The notes under the pieces were generated by a model. That model saw nothing but the letters and a program-made list of their open reading frames with translations, searched no databases and had not been told where the DNA came from. DNA of 64,000 nucleotides from Telluria aromaticivorans (GTDB lineage Bacteria; Pseudomonadota; Gammaproteobacteria; Burkholderiales; Burkholderiaceae_D): NCBI RefSeq assembly GCF_013003915.1, contig NZ_JABAIV010000002.1, positions 558,001 to 622,000 of the forward strand, in the 5' to 3' direction. Below are positions 18,371 through 26,220 of this stretch, piece after piece. Made by a program: the position numbers and the translations under genes. The stretch's first letter is position 1, and every line of letters starts with the position of its first letter.

Positions 18371-18397
18371 AAAAACCCCGGCATCGCCGGGGTTTTT
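18371..18397 (-). terminator. Rho-independent terminator of the FecR-domain gene
   Basis: AAAAACCCCGGC (18371-18382) and GCCGGGGTTTTT (18386-18397) form a strong stem with a 3-nt loop, 20 bp after the FecR-domain stop codon. Confidence 0.9.
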
Positions 18398-18416
18398 ATC
18401 GAAGAGATCGAACTGC

Positions 18417-19769
18417 TCAACGCCAAGTTGCGGCGCCGTTCACCGTACGCTTGTCGTCCAGCCGTCCTTCGAAGATATAGGCTGCAGAACCGCCACGCTC
18501 GTTAGTGAGCAGGCCCTGCACATTCAGGATGCCATGACGCCCCTCGGCCGCATTGCTGAACAAACGGCCATCGTCCCTCACCGCGCCTTCGGCGCTGATG
18601 CGCACGACATCGGTCGCGGTCGTGACATCCATTCCGGTGCTGAAGCTGCGCTTGCCGAAATCAACCGTCAGGCTGCCGTTGGATAAAGTGGCAGGCGCGG
18701 CAACGGTATTTCCGAAGCCATATTCCGTTGTCACCACTGCTTCGCTGCCACGCAATGCGAAACCGACGGTCCCGTTATTCGGAGCGACATAATCTTTTCC
18801 TGGCGAGCGGAACAGTGCGAAATATCCGGACAGTGCCAATAATTCATTCTTTTTACGCTCTTCGGCCAAATCGAGATTGGCATGGCTTCCCAGCAGCGGC
18901 TGCCAGCGTCCCCAGACCGCAACCCGCTTGGGCAGGGCCGGCACCTCGACCACAGGCGGCGGCATGGTCACCACCGGCGGGGTCGGCTCCGGTACCGGCA
19001 CAGGTACCGGGGCAGGCGGCACCGTTGTCACCAGCTTTTCGATGACCTGATTCAAGCCGGCATTTTTCCTGGCTTCCACGCCTGCATTGACTTGGGTCGA
19101 CGCGGCCCCGCCACTCTTGGCCAGCGGCTCGTCCCCACGCGGCGGCGACACCTGGTCCGGCGACAGCGGGCTGCTCTGCAAGACCTGCGCCGCCTGACCG
19201 CGCTGGACCTGCACCAGCTGGCCGCGCTGGGCGGCACTCAGTTCACGGCTCGCGCTGCCCTCGCACGGGCCGGCGCCATCAGGACGGCAGCCAGGGGTAA
19301 AGCCACTGACCACCACGCCGCCGGAAATCACGGCCACGCGCGAGGTGTCGTCATTGGTAAAGACGGTAAAGTCGGTGCCGCGCACGCCGATCGCCGCCAC
19401 CGGGGTATTGAAACGGAAGTTCTGGCGCGCCAGTTTCACCGCCTCGCCCGACTTGCTGCGCGCGACGCCGCTGAGCAGCTCGAGCTTGATGCGGGTGTTG
19501 GCCGGGTTCTTCTGGTCGATATGGTAGGTGACGATCCGCGCCCTGGTATTCGGGCGCAGGATGAACAGGCCGTTGTCGACCGTCTTCACATAGATGAAGC
19601 CGTCGGTACCGGTGCTCAGCATCTGGCCTTCGGCCACGGGCGCACCTTCGCGCGCGGAGGCCTCGCCTGCCTTGGCATTGCCGGCAACGAAGATGATCTT
19701 GCCCGCATCGGCCGCATGGGCAGCATGCGCCGCGCTCACGAGCAGCGCAGTAAGTAATAGTTTTTGCAA
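18417..19769 (-). CDS. Secreted FecR-domain protein
   Basis: A 450-aa protein. No ATG fits; TTG at 19769 is chosen because AGGAAAAGGGG lies just upstream and it gives a clean signal peptide (QKLLLTALLVSAAHAAHA). The alternative TTG at 19808 has no SD. The FecR domain (about 20-150) contains EGQMLSTGTDGFIYVKTVDN and PVAAIGVRGTDFTVF, the hallmark of free-standing periplasmic FecR proteins rather than sigma regulators with a cytoplasmic tail. A Pro/Val linker (about 255-285) leads to a C-terminal beta-rich domain. It is divergent from the CHASE2 cyclase operon across a shared 201-bp region with a CRP-type site. Its partner is not known. Confidence 0.85.
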   Translation of the reverse strand: MQKLLLTALLVSAAHAAHAADAGKIIFVAGNAKAGEASAREGAPVAEGQMLSTGTDGFIYVKTVDNGLFILRPNTRARIVTYHIDQKNPANTRIKLELLSGVARSKSGEAVKLARQNFRFNTPVAAIGVRGTDFTVFTNDDTSRVAVISGGVVVSGFTPGCRPDGAGPCEGSASRELSAAQRGQLVQVQRGQAAQVLQSSPLSPDQVSPPRGDEPLAKSGGAASTQVNAGVEARKNAGLNQVIEKLVTTVPPAPVPVPVPEPTPPVVTMPPPVVEVPALPKRVAVWGRWQPLLGSHANLDLAEERKKNELLALSGYFALFRSPGKDYVAPNNGTVGFALRGSEAVVTTEYGFGNTVAAPATLSNGSLTVDFGKRSFSTGMDVTTATDVVRISAEGAVRDDGRLFSNAAEGRHGILNVQGLLTNERGGSAAYIFEGRLDDKRTVNGAATWR

Positions 19770-19790
19770 GATGATTCCCCTTTTCCTTCC

Positions 19791-19834
19791 AATGTACCGT
19801 GCCGGCAATAGACGGTTCTGTGATGTCTGTCACA
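19791..19834 (-). promoter_or_regulatory. CRP-type site and class II promoter of the FecR-domain gene
   Basis: TGTGA-TGTCTG-TCACA (19819-19834) is a perfect CRP palindrome. TACATT on the minus strand (19796-19791) starts 30.5 bp from its centre, giving a start near 19784 and the class II geometry. The site lies in the divergent region shared with the adenylate cyclase gene, so it could also affect that promoter. Confidence 0.65.
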
Positions 19835-19970
19835 TTTTATCGGAAAGGATGGGTTCGCTCCCCAAGTATTACATTTCGTAATCTTCCCAGTTAACCAATG
19901 CGCGGCAGCAACTGCGCGCGTTATACTCACTTATTCGTTTAACTGAAAGTACGCCTGTACACTGCTGCGC

Positions 19971-21917
19971 GTGGCTGAATCCCGATCACAAGCCCGACCC
20001 CATGGACGCTGGGTCATTGCTGCGCTGGCCTTCCTGGTGACCTTGTGGTCGCAGTATGGAAACCTGGCGCAACTGTCGTTCGCCAGCAACGCGCCGGCCG
20101 GCGCCGCCGGCACGCGGGCAGACTTGTTGTTTTTGCCCAACGAGCGCTTGCGCGACGCCTTCCTCCGCATGCAGGCCAGCAGCGCGCCCGAGCCGCGCAT
20201 CCTGGTGGTGGACATCGACGAAGCCTCGCTGACCGAACTTGGCCCCTGGCCCTGGCCGCGCGAGCGCCTGGCCCACCTGGTCGAGATCCTCCTGACTGAA
20301 TACGGTGCGCGCGGCGTCGCCCTCGACATCGTGCTGCCCTCCGCCAGCGGCACGCCAGGGGACATGCGTCTGGCGCTGCTGGCCCGGCATGGCCCGGTGG
20401 TGCCGGCACAGGCCTTCGACTTCGATCTGGCCGGAACCCGGCCGCAGCAACTGCGCGACGGCCACCTGGGCGGCGCTACCCCTCTATATAAAGAAGGCAT
20501 TCCGGCCAGCGGCTATGTCGGCAACTACCCTGCTCTGGCAGCGGCGCCGCAGATCGGCGCCATCGGCTTCATTCCCGACCCCGACGGCGCGCTGCGCAGG
20601 GTGCCGCTGCTCACCCAGTTCGAAGGCCGCCACTATCCGGCCCTGGCGCTGGCGCTGGTGAACTGCTGCGCCGGTAACGGGCCCCTGGAACTCGACAACA
20701 CCGGGCTGATGCGCGTGCCCTACCGGCGCGACTGGTCGGCCTATACCGTGGTGAGCGCCGCCGACATCCTGGCCCAGCGCATCGTGCCGTCCAGCGCCGC
20801 CAGGCGCCTGGTTGTGGTCGGTTCGTCGTCGCTGGGCATGGCCGACCGGGTCGAGACCCCGCTGGCCGCCAGCCGGCCCGGCCTGGGCGTGCAGGCGACG
20901 ATCCTCTCGGCCCTGCTCGACCGCCAGCAAGGCAAGACGCCCGCCCCCTGGCCCGGCCGCCTGATTGCCTGCCTGTTTGCGCTGGCCTCGGTGGTGGGCT
21001 GCATGCTGCTGTTCCCGCGCCTGTCGGCGGCCGCCAGCGTCGGGCTGCTCGCTGCCGGTTCGGCCGTGTGGCTGGGGCTCGCCTATGTGGTGAGCGCCCA
21101 CGACCCTGATTTCGCGCCGGTGGGACCGCTCGCCACCAACCTGTTCCTGCTGGCGGTGGCGGTGCCCTACCAGTGGCAGGTGGCCCAGGGCCGTTCGCGC
21201 CACCTGCTGCAGACCTTGCGCCAGTACGTGGCCCCGGCCGTGGTCGAGGAACTGCTGCGCAGCGAAGAAGACGACCCGCTGTGCCCGCGCCAGCGCGACG
21301 TCACCACCCTGGTGGCCGACATGGAAGGCTATACCGGCCAGGTCGAGACCCTGCCGGTGGCCGAGGCGGCGCAACTGACGCGCGACTTCCTCGACTGCCT
21401 GACCGGGCCGGTGATCGACCACCAGGGTACGCTCGACAAATATACCGGCGACGGCATGATGGCCTTCTGGGGCGCGCCGCTGCCGCTGGAACAGCATGCC
21501 GACCTCGCGCTCGATGCCGCCCACGCCATCACGCGCCGGGTGGCGAACCTGAGCCGCCAGCGCGAACGCGCCGGTTTCAAGCCGCTGCGTGTGCGGATCG
21601 GCATCGAAAGCGGCGTCGCAATGGCCGGCGATTTTGGCACTTCGTTCCGAAGCATCTATACTGCGGTTGGCGACAGCGTCAACACCGCGGCCCGGCTCGA
21701 GCAGGTCGCCCGCGATTTCCCCCACAACGTCATCATCGGCCCCGGCGCCGTCGCACGCGCGCGCCGGCACCGTTTCGTCGCCCTGGGCGAGCGCCTGCTG
21801 CGCGGTAAAGAAAAACCAACGCCTTTGTATACTTTCGACACCAGCATGAACCATCCGGGCACGCCCCTTGCGGCCACCCAGCCGGCAGTGCCGGCCGATA
21901 CGAGGCCGCACGCATGA
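19971..21917 (+). CDS. CHASE2-domain adenylate cyclase (class III)
   Basis: A 648-aa membrane protein, GTG start. An N-terminal helix (about 14-30) precedes an extracytoplasmic CHASE2 sensor domain (about 48-320; ILVVDIDEASLTELGPWPWP). Three membrane helices (about 323-400) follow. The class III cyclase domain (about 440-620) has both metal aspartates (VADMEGYT and KYTGDGMMAFWGAP). The purine-specifying positions look like adenylate cyclase: Lys of LDKYTGDG and Asp of YTAVGDSVNTAARLE. It should make cAMP in response to a periplasmic signal. The next gene overlaps its stop by 4 bp (ATGA). A CRP-family gene lies 1.6 kb downstream. Confidence 0.92.
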   Translation: MAESRSQARPHGRWVIAALAFLVTLWSQYGNLAQLSFASNAPAGAAGTRADLLFLPNERLRDAFLRMQASSAPEPRILVVDIDEASLTELGPWPWPRERLAHLVEILLTEYGARGVALDIVLPSASGTPGDMRLALLARHGPVVPAQAFDFDLAGTRPQQLRDGHLGGATPLYKEGIPASGYVGNYPALAAAPQIGAIGFIPDPDGALRRVPLLTQFEGRHYPALALALVNCCAGNGPLELDNTGLMRVPYRRDWSAYTVVSAADILAQRIVPSSAARRLVVVGSSSLGMADRVETPLAASRPGLGVQATILSALLDRQQGKTPAPWPGRLIACLFALASVVGCMLLFPRLSAAASVGLLAAGSAVWLGLAYVVSAHDPDFAPVGPLATNLFLLAVAVPYQWQVAQGRSRHLLQTLRQYVAPAVVEELLRSEEDDPLCPRQRDVTTLVADMEGYTGQVETLPVAEAAQLTRDFLDCLTGPVIDHQGTLDKYTGDGMMAFWGAPLPLEQHADLALDAAHAITRRVANLSRQRERAGFKPLRVRIGIESGVAMAGDFGTSFRSIYTAVGDSVNTAARLEQVARDFPHNVIIGPGAVARARRHRFVALGERLLRGKEKPTPLYTFDTSMNHPGTPLAATQPAVPADTRPHA

Positions 21918-23176
21918 TGCGCCGGGTTTTCGTTCATCTCTTCGCCGGCCTGCTGGCCTGGCCGGCGGCGTTTGCGCAGGCCCAGGACATCGCCCCAGAC
22001 ACGCCGCCTGCAAGCGTCCCCGGCGCCCAGGACGCGCTGTACCAGAACGCGCTGCAGTCGCTGGCCGAAGGGCGCAAGAACGACGCCTCGGAAACCCTGG
22101 CGCGCCTGATCGAGCAGGCGCCCCAGCACGCCGGCGCCCTGATCGACCTGGCGCTGATCCAGTGCAGCCTGGGCAATGCGGACGAGGCCGAGCGCCTGTT
22201 CGCCACCATCGAGACCCGTTTTTCGCCGACCCGCGAAATCCTCGAGCTGATTGGCGAAGCGCGCGACAGCGGCTGCAAGCCGACCGCCCCGGCCAGTTCG
22301 GCCAGCGTCAACATCGGCCGCGGCGTCGATGACAACGTCAACCAGGGCGCCAGCAACTCCACCTTCATCGTCACCGGCCCGGATGGCGACATCGAACTGC
22401 CGCTGCTGGAAGACTTCCTGCCCAAGCGCGACGGCTACACGACGGTGGGCGCGGACTACGTACGCTCGCTCGGCAGCAACGGCAGCCTCGGTTTCATGCA
22501 ATTCCAGCAGCGCCGCTACGACAGCATGCGCGCCTACGATACCGGCGCGCTGTATGGCGGAATCGAATCGCCATGGCGTTTCGGCGCCTGGACCCTGCGC
22601 ACCACCGGTTCGCTGGGCGTGACGACCATGGGCGGCCGCGCCTACCAGAAGCAGGCCCAGGTCCAGGCCCGGGTCGCGCCGCCGCTGCCGCTGCCGGCCA
22701 ATACCCAGCTCTACCTCACCGCCAGTGCGACCCACACCAAATACCTGACCCTGCGCACGTTTGACTCCGACGTGCTCGAAGCGCGCGCGCTGCTGGCCCA
22801 CCAGGCCGGGACGCTGGCCGCCAGCGCCACTGCCGGCTTGTTGAGCGACCGCGCGCGCAGCGACCGCCCGGGCGGCAACCGCCATGGCAACTACCTGACG
22901 CTGTCCGTGCGCCGGCCGCTCGGCTGGGACACCAGCGGCGAGCTGGCATGGACGCGCCAGCAATGGGACAGCGCCTCGCCCTACTCGCCTGAGCTGCTGA
23001 TCGACCAGGTGCGCGCCCAGCGCACCCAGGTGTTGCGCGCGACCCTGACTTACCAGGTCGCCAAGAACCAGACTGTTGCGCTGGAGGGAAGAATGGTGCG
23101 CAACCGCGAGAACATCAGCATCTTTCAGTACAATAACCGGCAGCTACAGCTGAGCTGGCAATGGCAGTACCCTTGA
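21914..23176 (+). CDS. TPR and outer-membrane beta-barrel protein
   Basis: A 420-aa protein with signal peptide (about 1-22). Residues about 35-115 form TPR-like helices (YQNALQSLAEGRKNDASETL). The rest alternates polar and hydrophobic residues in strand-length segments (for example GYTTVGADYVRSLGSNGSLG) and ends WQWQYP, as expected for an outer-membrane barrel. The TPR-plus-barrel plan recalls Slam/DUF560 proteins, but I cannot confirm that family. It is translationally coupled to the CHASE2 cyclase (4-bp overlap), so it probably acts in the same pathway, perhaps in export or as an outer-membrane sensor. Confidence 0.7.
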   Translation: MMRRVFVHLFAGLLAWPAAFAQAQDIAPDTPPASVPGAQDALYQNALQSLAEGRKNDASETLARLIEQAPQHAGALIDLALIQCSLGNADEAERLFATIETRFSPTREILELIGEARDSGCKPTAPASSASVNIGRGVDDNVNQGASNSTFIVTGPDGDIELPLLEDFLPKRDGYTTVGADYVRSLGSNGSLGFMQFQQRRYDSMRAYDTGALYGGIESPWRFGAWTLRTTGSLGVTTMGGRAYQKQAQVQARVAPPLPLPANTQLYLTASATHTKYLTLRTFDSDVLEARALLAHQAGTLAASATAGLLSDRARSDRPGGNRHGNYLTLSVRRPLGWDTSGELAWTRQQWDSASPYSPELLIDQVRAQRTQVLRATLTYQVAKNQTVALEGRMVRNRENISIFQYNNRQLQLSWQWQYP

Positions 23177-23216
23177 CGCCGGCGCTACAATCGCAGGGCT
23201 CAATTAGGGGAAAGAC

Positions 23217-23549
23217 TTGCCGATGGCGCCAGATGTGATGTTGTTTGCCTGCGCTGCAGCCGGGCTCGGGGCCGGTTGCCTGGTGCCGAACCGCTGGCTG
23301 CCGCCCCTGCCCAACGACAAGCTGCTGCATTTCGCCGGGTTCGCCCTGCTGACCGTACTGGCGCTGCGGGTCGCGCAAGGACGTCTCGAGACCGCCTGGT
23401 GGCTGGCCGGCTTGCTGCTCGGTGGCTGGCTGGTCGAATGCCTGCAGGGCCTGGTGCCCGACCGGCGCTTCTGCTGGCGCGACCTGGCCGCCAACGCGGC
23501 CGGTATCTCCTTTGTTGCCCTCCCCGCCTACGCCACCGGGCATTTTTGA
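23217..23549 (+). CDS. VanZ-like small membrane protein
   Basis: A 110-aa protein with three to four membrane helices. The segment PNDKLLHFAGFALLTVLALR and the later WLVECLQGLVPDR-plus-RDLAANAAGI region match the VanZ-like family (KxxHFxxF and the E-x-x-Q... D-x-x-N-x-x-G pattern). Function of these short proteins is unknown. The TTG at 23217 has AGGGGAAA upstream; the ATG two codons later (23223) is an alternative. It lies between the barrel gene and the CRP-family gene on the same strand, 17 bp before the latter. Confidence 0.7.
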   Translation: MPMAPDVMLFACAAAGLGAGCLVPNRWLPPLPNDKLLHFAGFALLTVLALRVAQGRLETAWWLAGLLLGGWLVECLQGLVPDRRFCWRDLAANAAGISFVALPAYATGHF

Positions 23550-23566
23550 CGAGACCTGACCCTTCG

Positions 23567-24319
23567 ATGAGTTCTTCCGCCAAGCTTCCCCAGCGCCGTG
23601 ACCAGCCTGAACCGCCCGCACCGCAGGAGGTACAGGAACGCCAGGTCCAAATCCACCTGCGCAAGATCCCGCTGCTGTCCGAACTGACGGATGAGGAGAT
23701 CCTGCAGGTCCGGGGCGAACTGCGCTTCCGCCATTACCCGAAACGTTCGGTGGTGCTGCACAAGGGCGGCAGCGGCGACGGCCTGCTGTTCCTGCTGTCG
23801 GGCCACCTGCAAGTGGTCGACGTGACCGAAGACGGCCGCTCGGTCGGCCTGCGCATGCTGTCGGCCGGCGACTTCTTCGGCGAAATCGCCCTGATCAACG
23901 ATTCGACCCGCTCGGCGTCGGTGGTGGCGACCACCGAAGTGCTGGTGGCGTTTTTGCCGGCCACGGTCGCCCTGCACCTGTTCTCGCATTCGCCCTCGGT
24001 GGCGCGCAAGATGCTGGGCCACCTGGCGCAGAAGATCCAGCGCGACTCCGAATTCCGCGCCCTGCTCAGCATTAACAACACGACGCGCCGCATCTTTACC
24101 TATATCGCGCTGATGCAGCAGACCGACGGTCCCGACGGCACGCGGGTGGTCGAGAATTTGCCGACCCACCAGGACATCGCGAATATGATCAATACCAGCC
24201 GCGAGACGGTGACACGGGCGCTGCTGACCTTGGTGCAGCAGGGAGTGGTGCAGAAGGAGGCGCACCGGTTGATCATCCTGGATCCGGTGGCTTTGCAGAG
24301 GCTGGTGCAGGGGGGGTGA
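23567..24319 (+). CDS. CRP/FNR-family transcriptional regulator
   Basis: A 250-aa regulator with ATG at 23567; longer in-frame starts lie inside the VanZ-like gene. The cyclic-nucleotide domain (about 35-150) has the phosphate-binding cassette FFGEIALINDSTRSASV, with Glu, Arg and Ser where CRP contacts cAMP. No FNR-type N-terminal cysteine cluster is visible. The C-terminal winged helix (about 170-245) has the recognition helix SRETVTRAL (about 210-218), keeping the Arg-Glu-Arg set that E. coli CRP uses to read TGTGA. It therefore plausibly binds the TGTGA-N6-TCACA sites at 15906, 18157 and 19819. Encoded with an adenylate cyclase. Confidence 0.9.
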   Translation: MSSSAKLPQRRDQPEPPAPQEVQERQVQIHLRKIPLLSELTDEEILQVRGELRFRHYPKRSVVLHKGGSGDGLLFLLSGHLQVVDVTEDGRSVGLRMLSAGDFFGEIALINDSTRSASVVATTEVLVAFLPATVALHLFSHSPSVARKMLGHLAQKIQRDSEFRALLSINNTTRRIFTYIALMQQTDGPDGTRVVENLPTHQDIANMINTSRETVTRALLTLVQQGVVQKEAHRLIILDPVALQRLVQGG

Positions 24320-24346
24320 TCGTCACTGGCTGTGATTTGAGGACAC

Positions 24347-24661
24347 ATGAGCTATCTACGGAATGAATTCGCTTATCGTGACCTTATGCAGCAGTTCATC
24401 CGCATGTCACTGGATGCGGATGAGTTCACATGTCAATTTCTGCAACAATGGCGCTCTGACCGGGACGCGCAATGGGCTGCGATCTCGCAAGGCATCAAGG
24501 TCAGCACTGAAGAGCGCGCATTTTCCGACATAGTAGACCGGGCCTTTATCGCTGTTGATTGCTATTCGCCCACTCCGTCGCACACGCTCCACCTTTCGGC
24601 AGTACGCCTTCGCGTGGAAATTTCCGAGCTGTTCAAACGACAATGGCAAACCGGCGACTAG
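24347..24661 (+). CDS. Small protein resembling colicin D-type immunity proteins
   Basis: A 104-aa acidic, helical protein without signal peptide or membrane segment. The C-terminal half (DRAFIAVDCYSPTP then an SAVRLRVEISELF helix) resembles the colicin D immunity/Cdi immunity helical fold, which carries an AVD-Y motif and a C-terminal LR-x-x-V helix. The resemblance is by eye only. No toxin gene is adjacent. Base composition looks lower in GC than the flanking genes, hinting at transfer. It could be an orphan immunity gene or an unrelated hypothetical. Confidence 0.5.
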   Translation: MSYLRNEFAYRDLMQQFIRMSLDADEFTCQFLQQWRSDRDAQWAAISQGIKVSTEERAFSDIVDRAFIAVDCYSPTPSHTLHLSAVRLRVEISELFKRQWQTGD

Positions 24662-24825
24662 GCTTGCGGCCACGTCCCAATTCACTTTGTCGCTGATGTG
24701 CGCCAGGTTCCGGTCGCCGGCAGAACACGCGGCCACCGGTAGCGATACCCGCAAGGCCGTGATACATTTCTGGCATGACCGGCGCCCTGCCGGCTTCATC
24801 GCATTTTCATCCCAGGAGACCCACC

Positions 24826-25143
24826 ATGAGCACCCTGACCGGCAACAGCCTCGACTCGAAGCACAGCCTCGGCAAAAGCATCTCGTGTGTGGTGGCGGTG
24901 ACTGCTGCCGTGCTGATGATTCCGCTGGTGGCGATGCAGTTCACGGGTGAAGTGGACTGGACGGGGTCGGATTTTGTCGTTGCGGGAATCCTGCTGATGG
25001 TGACCGGGCTGGGGTTCGTGTTTGCGTCGCGCAAGGTGAAGACGGCGACGCAGCGCGTGCTGGTGGGCGGGGTGATTGCGCTGGCGTTCGTGTATGTGTG
25101 GGCGGAGCTGGCAGTGGGGATTTTTACCAATTTGGGTAGTTAG
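24826..25143 (+). CDS. Conserved small three-helix membrane protein
   Basis: A 105-aa protein. ATG at 24826 is chosen for its AGGAG box eight bases upstream. Three hydrophobic segments are visible (about 22-40, 50-66 and 78-98), separated by short polar turns with a basic RKVKTATQR loop. No motif or family is recognised. The preceding 164-bp gap shows nothing besides likely promoter DNA. Confidence 0.65.
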   Translation: MSTLTGNSLDSKHSLGKSISCVVAVTAAVLMIPLVAMQFTGEVDWTGSDFVVAGILLMVTGLGFVFASRKVKTATQRVLVGGVIALAFVYVWAELAVGIFTNLGS

Positions 25144-25178
25144 GATTTTTTAGCGCGTTTCGATGACGCGACGGTGCG

Positions 25179-25213
25179 TTGAACGCGTGGGCGGGAGACC
25201 CGCCCACGCTACG
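25179..25213. repeat. Inverted-repeat element, copy C (half unit)
   Basis: TTGAACGCGTGGGCGGG followed by CCCGCCCACGCTACG: only the right half of the element, with one change (CACGCTACG for CACCCTACG). It folds as a single hairpin after the small membrane protein gene and may serve as its terminator. Confidence 0.7.
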
Positions 25214-25293
25214 TATAGACGAGCGCTGTGGGCGCGTATGCCTGCGATCGCCACTACACCTCCGTGACAATTTCTTATTGACTTAAGACAAGA

Positions 25294-25337
25294 TGTTACA
25301 TCTGTAACAACGGAGCGGCTGTTGGATGAAGTATAAT
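25294..25337 (+). promoter_or_regulatory. CRP/FNR-type palindrome and promoter of the glycan operon
   Basis: TGTTA-CATCTG-TAACA (25294-25309) is a perfect 5+5 palindrome with the 6-bp spacer of CRP sites, but T replaces G at the fourth base. A consensus TATAAT (25332-25337) starts 30.5 bp from the centre, the same geometry as the three CRP-type promoters at 15.9, 18.1 and 19.8 kb. No good -35 box is seen, as expected for an activated promoter. Confidence 0.6.
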
Positions 25338-25366
25338 TTCGGGCTCATCCGGCTCAGCCATTCCAC

Positions 25367-25423
25367 ATGACCAACACCCTGACGCACCCGACCGGGGCGC
25401 TGCCAGCACGGGCCGCCTCATGA
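25367..25423 (+). other. Possible 18-codon leader ORF
   Basis: An ATG-initiated frame of 18 codons (MTNTLTHPTGALPARAAS) ends in a TGA that overlaps the ATG of the permease gene (ATGA at 25420). It lies within the predicted leader of the glycan operon. It may couple translation of the permease or be fortuitous; no SD is clear. Confidence 0.3.
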
Positions 25424-26220
25424 TCTCGCCCCTGATGCTGCGAGGCCTGTGGGCCTACCGCGGTTTCGTGCTGGGCAGCGTCAAACGCGAATTCCAGTCG
25501 AAATACGTGAACGCCATGCTCGGCGCCGTCTGGTCGGTGCTGAGCCCGCTCGCAATGATTCTCGTCTACACCGTGATCTTTTCCGAGGTCATGCGTGCCA
25601 AGCTGCCCGGCAACGATTCGGGCGCGGCCTATTCGATCTACCTGTGCGCCGGCATCCTGACCTGGGGCCTCTTCGCCGAGATCGTCGCCCGTGGCCAGAA
25701 CATGTTCCTCGAGCAGGCCAACCTGATCAAGAAGATCAGCTTCCCGCGTATCTGCCTGCCGCTGATCGTCGTGTTCAATGCGCTGGTCAATTTCGGCATC
25801 ATCTTCGGGCTGTTCACAGTCTTCCTGGTCGCGACCGGCAATTTCCCGGGCCTGGTGTTCTTCGCCATCGTCCCGGTGCTGCTGCTGCAGGTCCTGCTGG
25901 CCATTGGCCTCGGCATGGTCAGCGGCATCCTGAACGTGTTCTTCCGCGACGTCGGCCAGTTCGTGACCATCGCCATGCAGTTCTGGTTCTGGCTCACGCC
26001 GATCGTCTACCCGGCCAGCATCCTGCCGGAAGAAGTGCGGCCGGTGCTGGTCTATAACCCGATGGCGGCGGTGGTGCAGGCGCACCAGCAGATCCTGGTC
26101 GAAGGCCGGTTGCCCGACTGGAATTCGCTGATCCCCGCAGCGCTGATGGCGCTGCTGCTGTGCATCCTCGGCATGCGCCTGTTCCGCAAGCGCTCGGGCG
26201 AAATGGTGGACGAACTCTGA
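25420..26220 (+). CDS. ABC-2 permease for polysaccharide export (Wzm type)
   Basis: A 266-aa inner-membrane protein with about six helices. The amphipathic N-terminal region (LRGLWAYRGFVLGSVKREFQ) and the motif SKYVNAMLGAVWSVLSPLAM are typical of O-antigen/teichoic acid permeases, as is the conserved FWFWLTPIVYP near residues 187-197. With the ATPase immediately downstream (overlap TGATG) it forms the exporter for an undecaprenyl-linked glycan made on the cytoplasmic side. First gene of an 11-gene operon. Confidence 0.93.
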   Translation: MISPLMLRGLWAYRGFVLGSVKREFQSKYVNAMLGAVWSVLSPLAMILVYTVIFSEVMRAKLPGNDSGAAYSIYLCAGILTWGLFAEIVARGQNMFLEQANLIKKISFPRICLPLIVVFNALVNFGIIFGLFTVFLVATGNFPGLVFFAIVPVLLLQVLLAIGLGMVSGILNVFFRDVGQFVTIAMQFWFWLTPIVYPASILPEEVRPVLVYNPMAAVVQAHQQILVEGRLPDWNSLIPAALMALLLCILGMRLFRKRSGEMVDEL

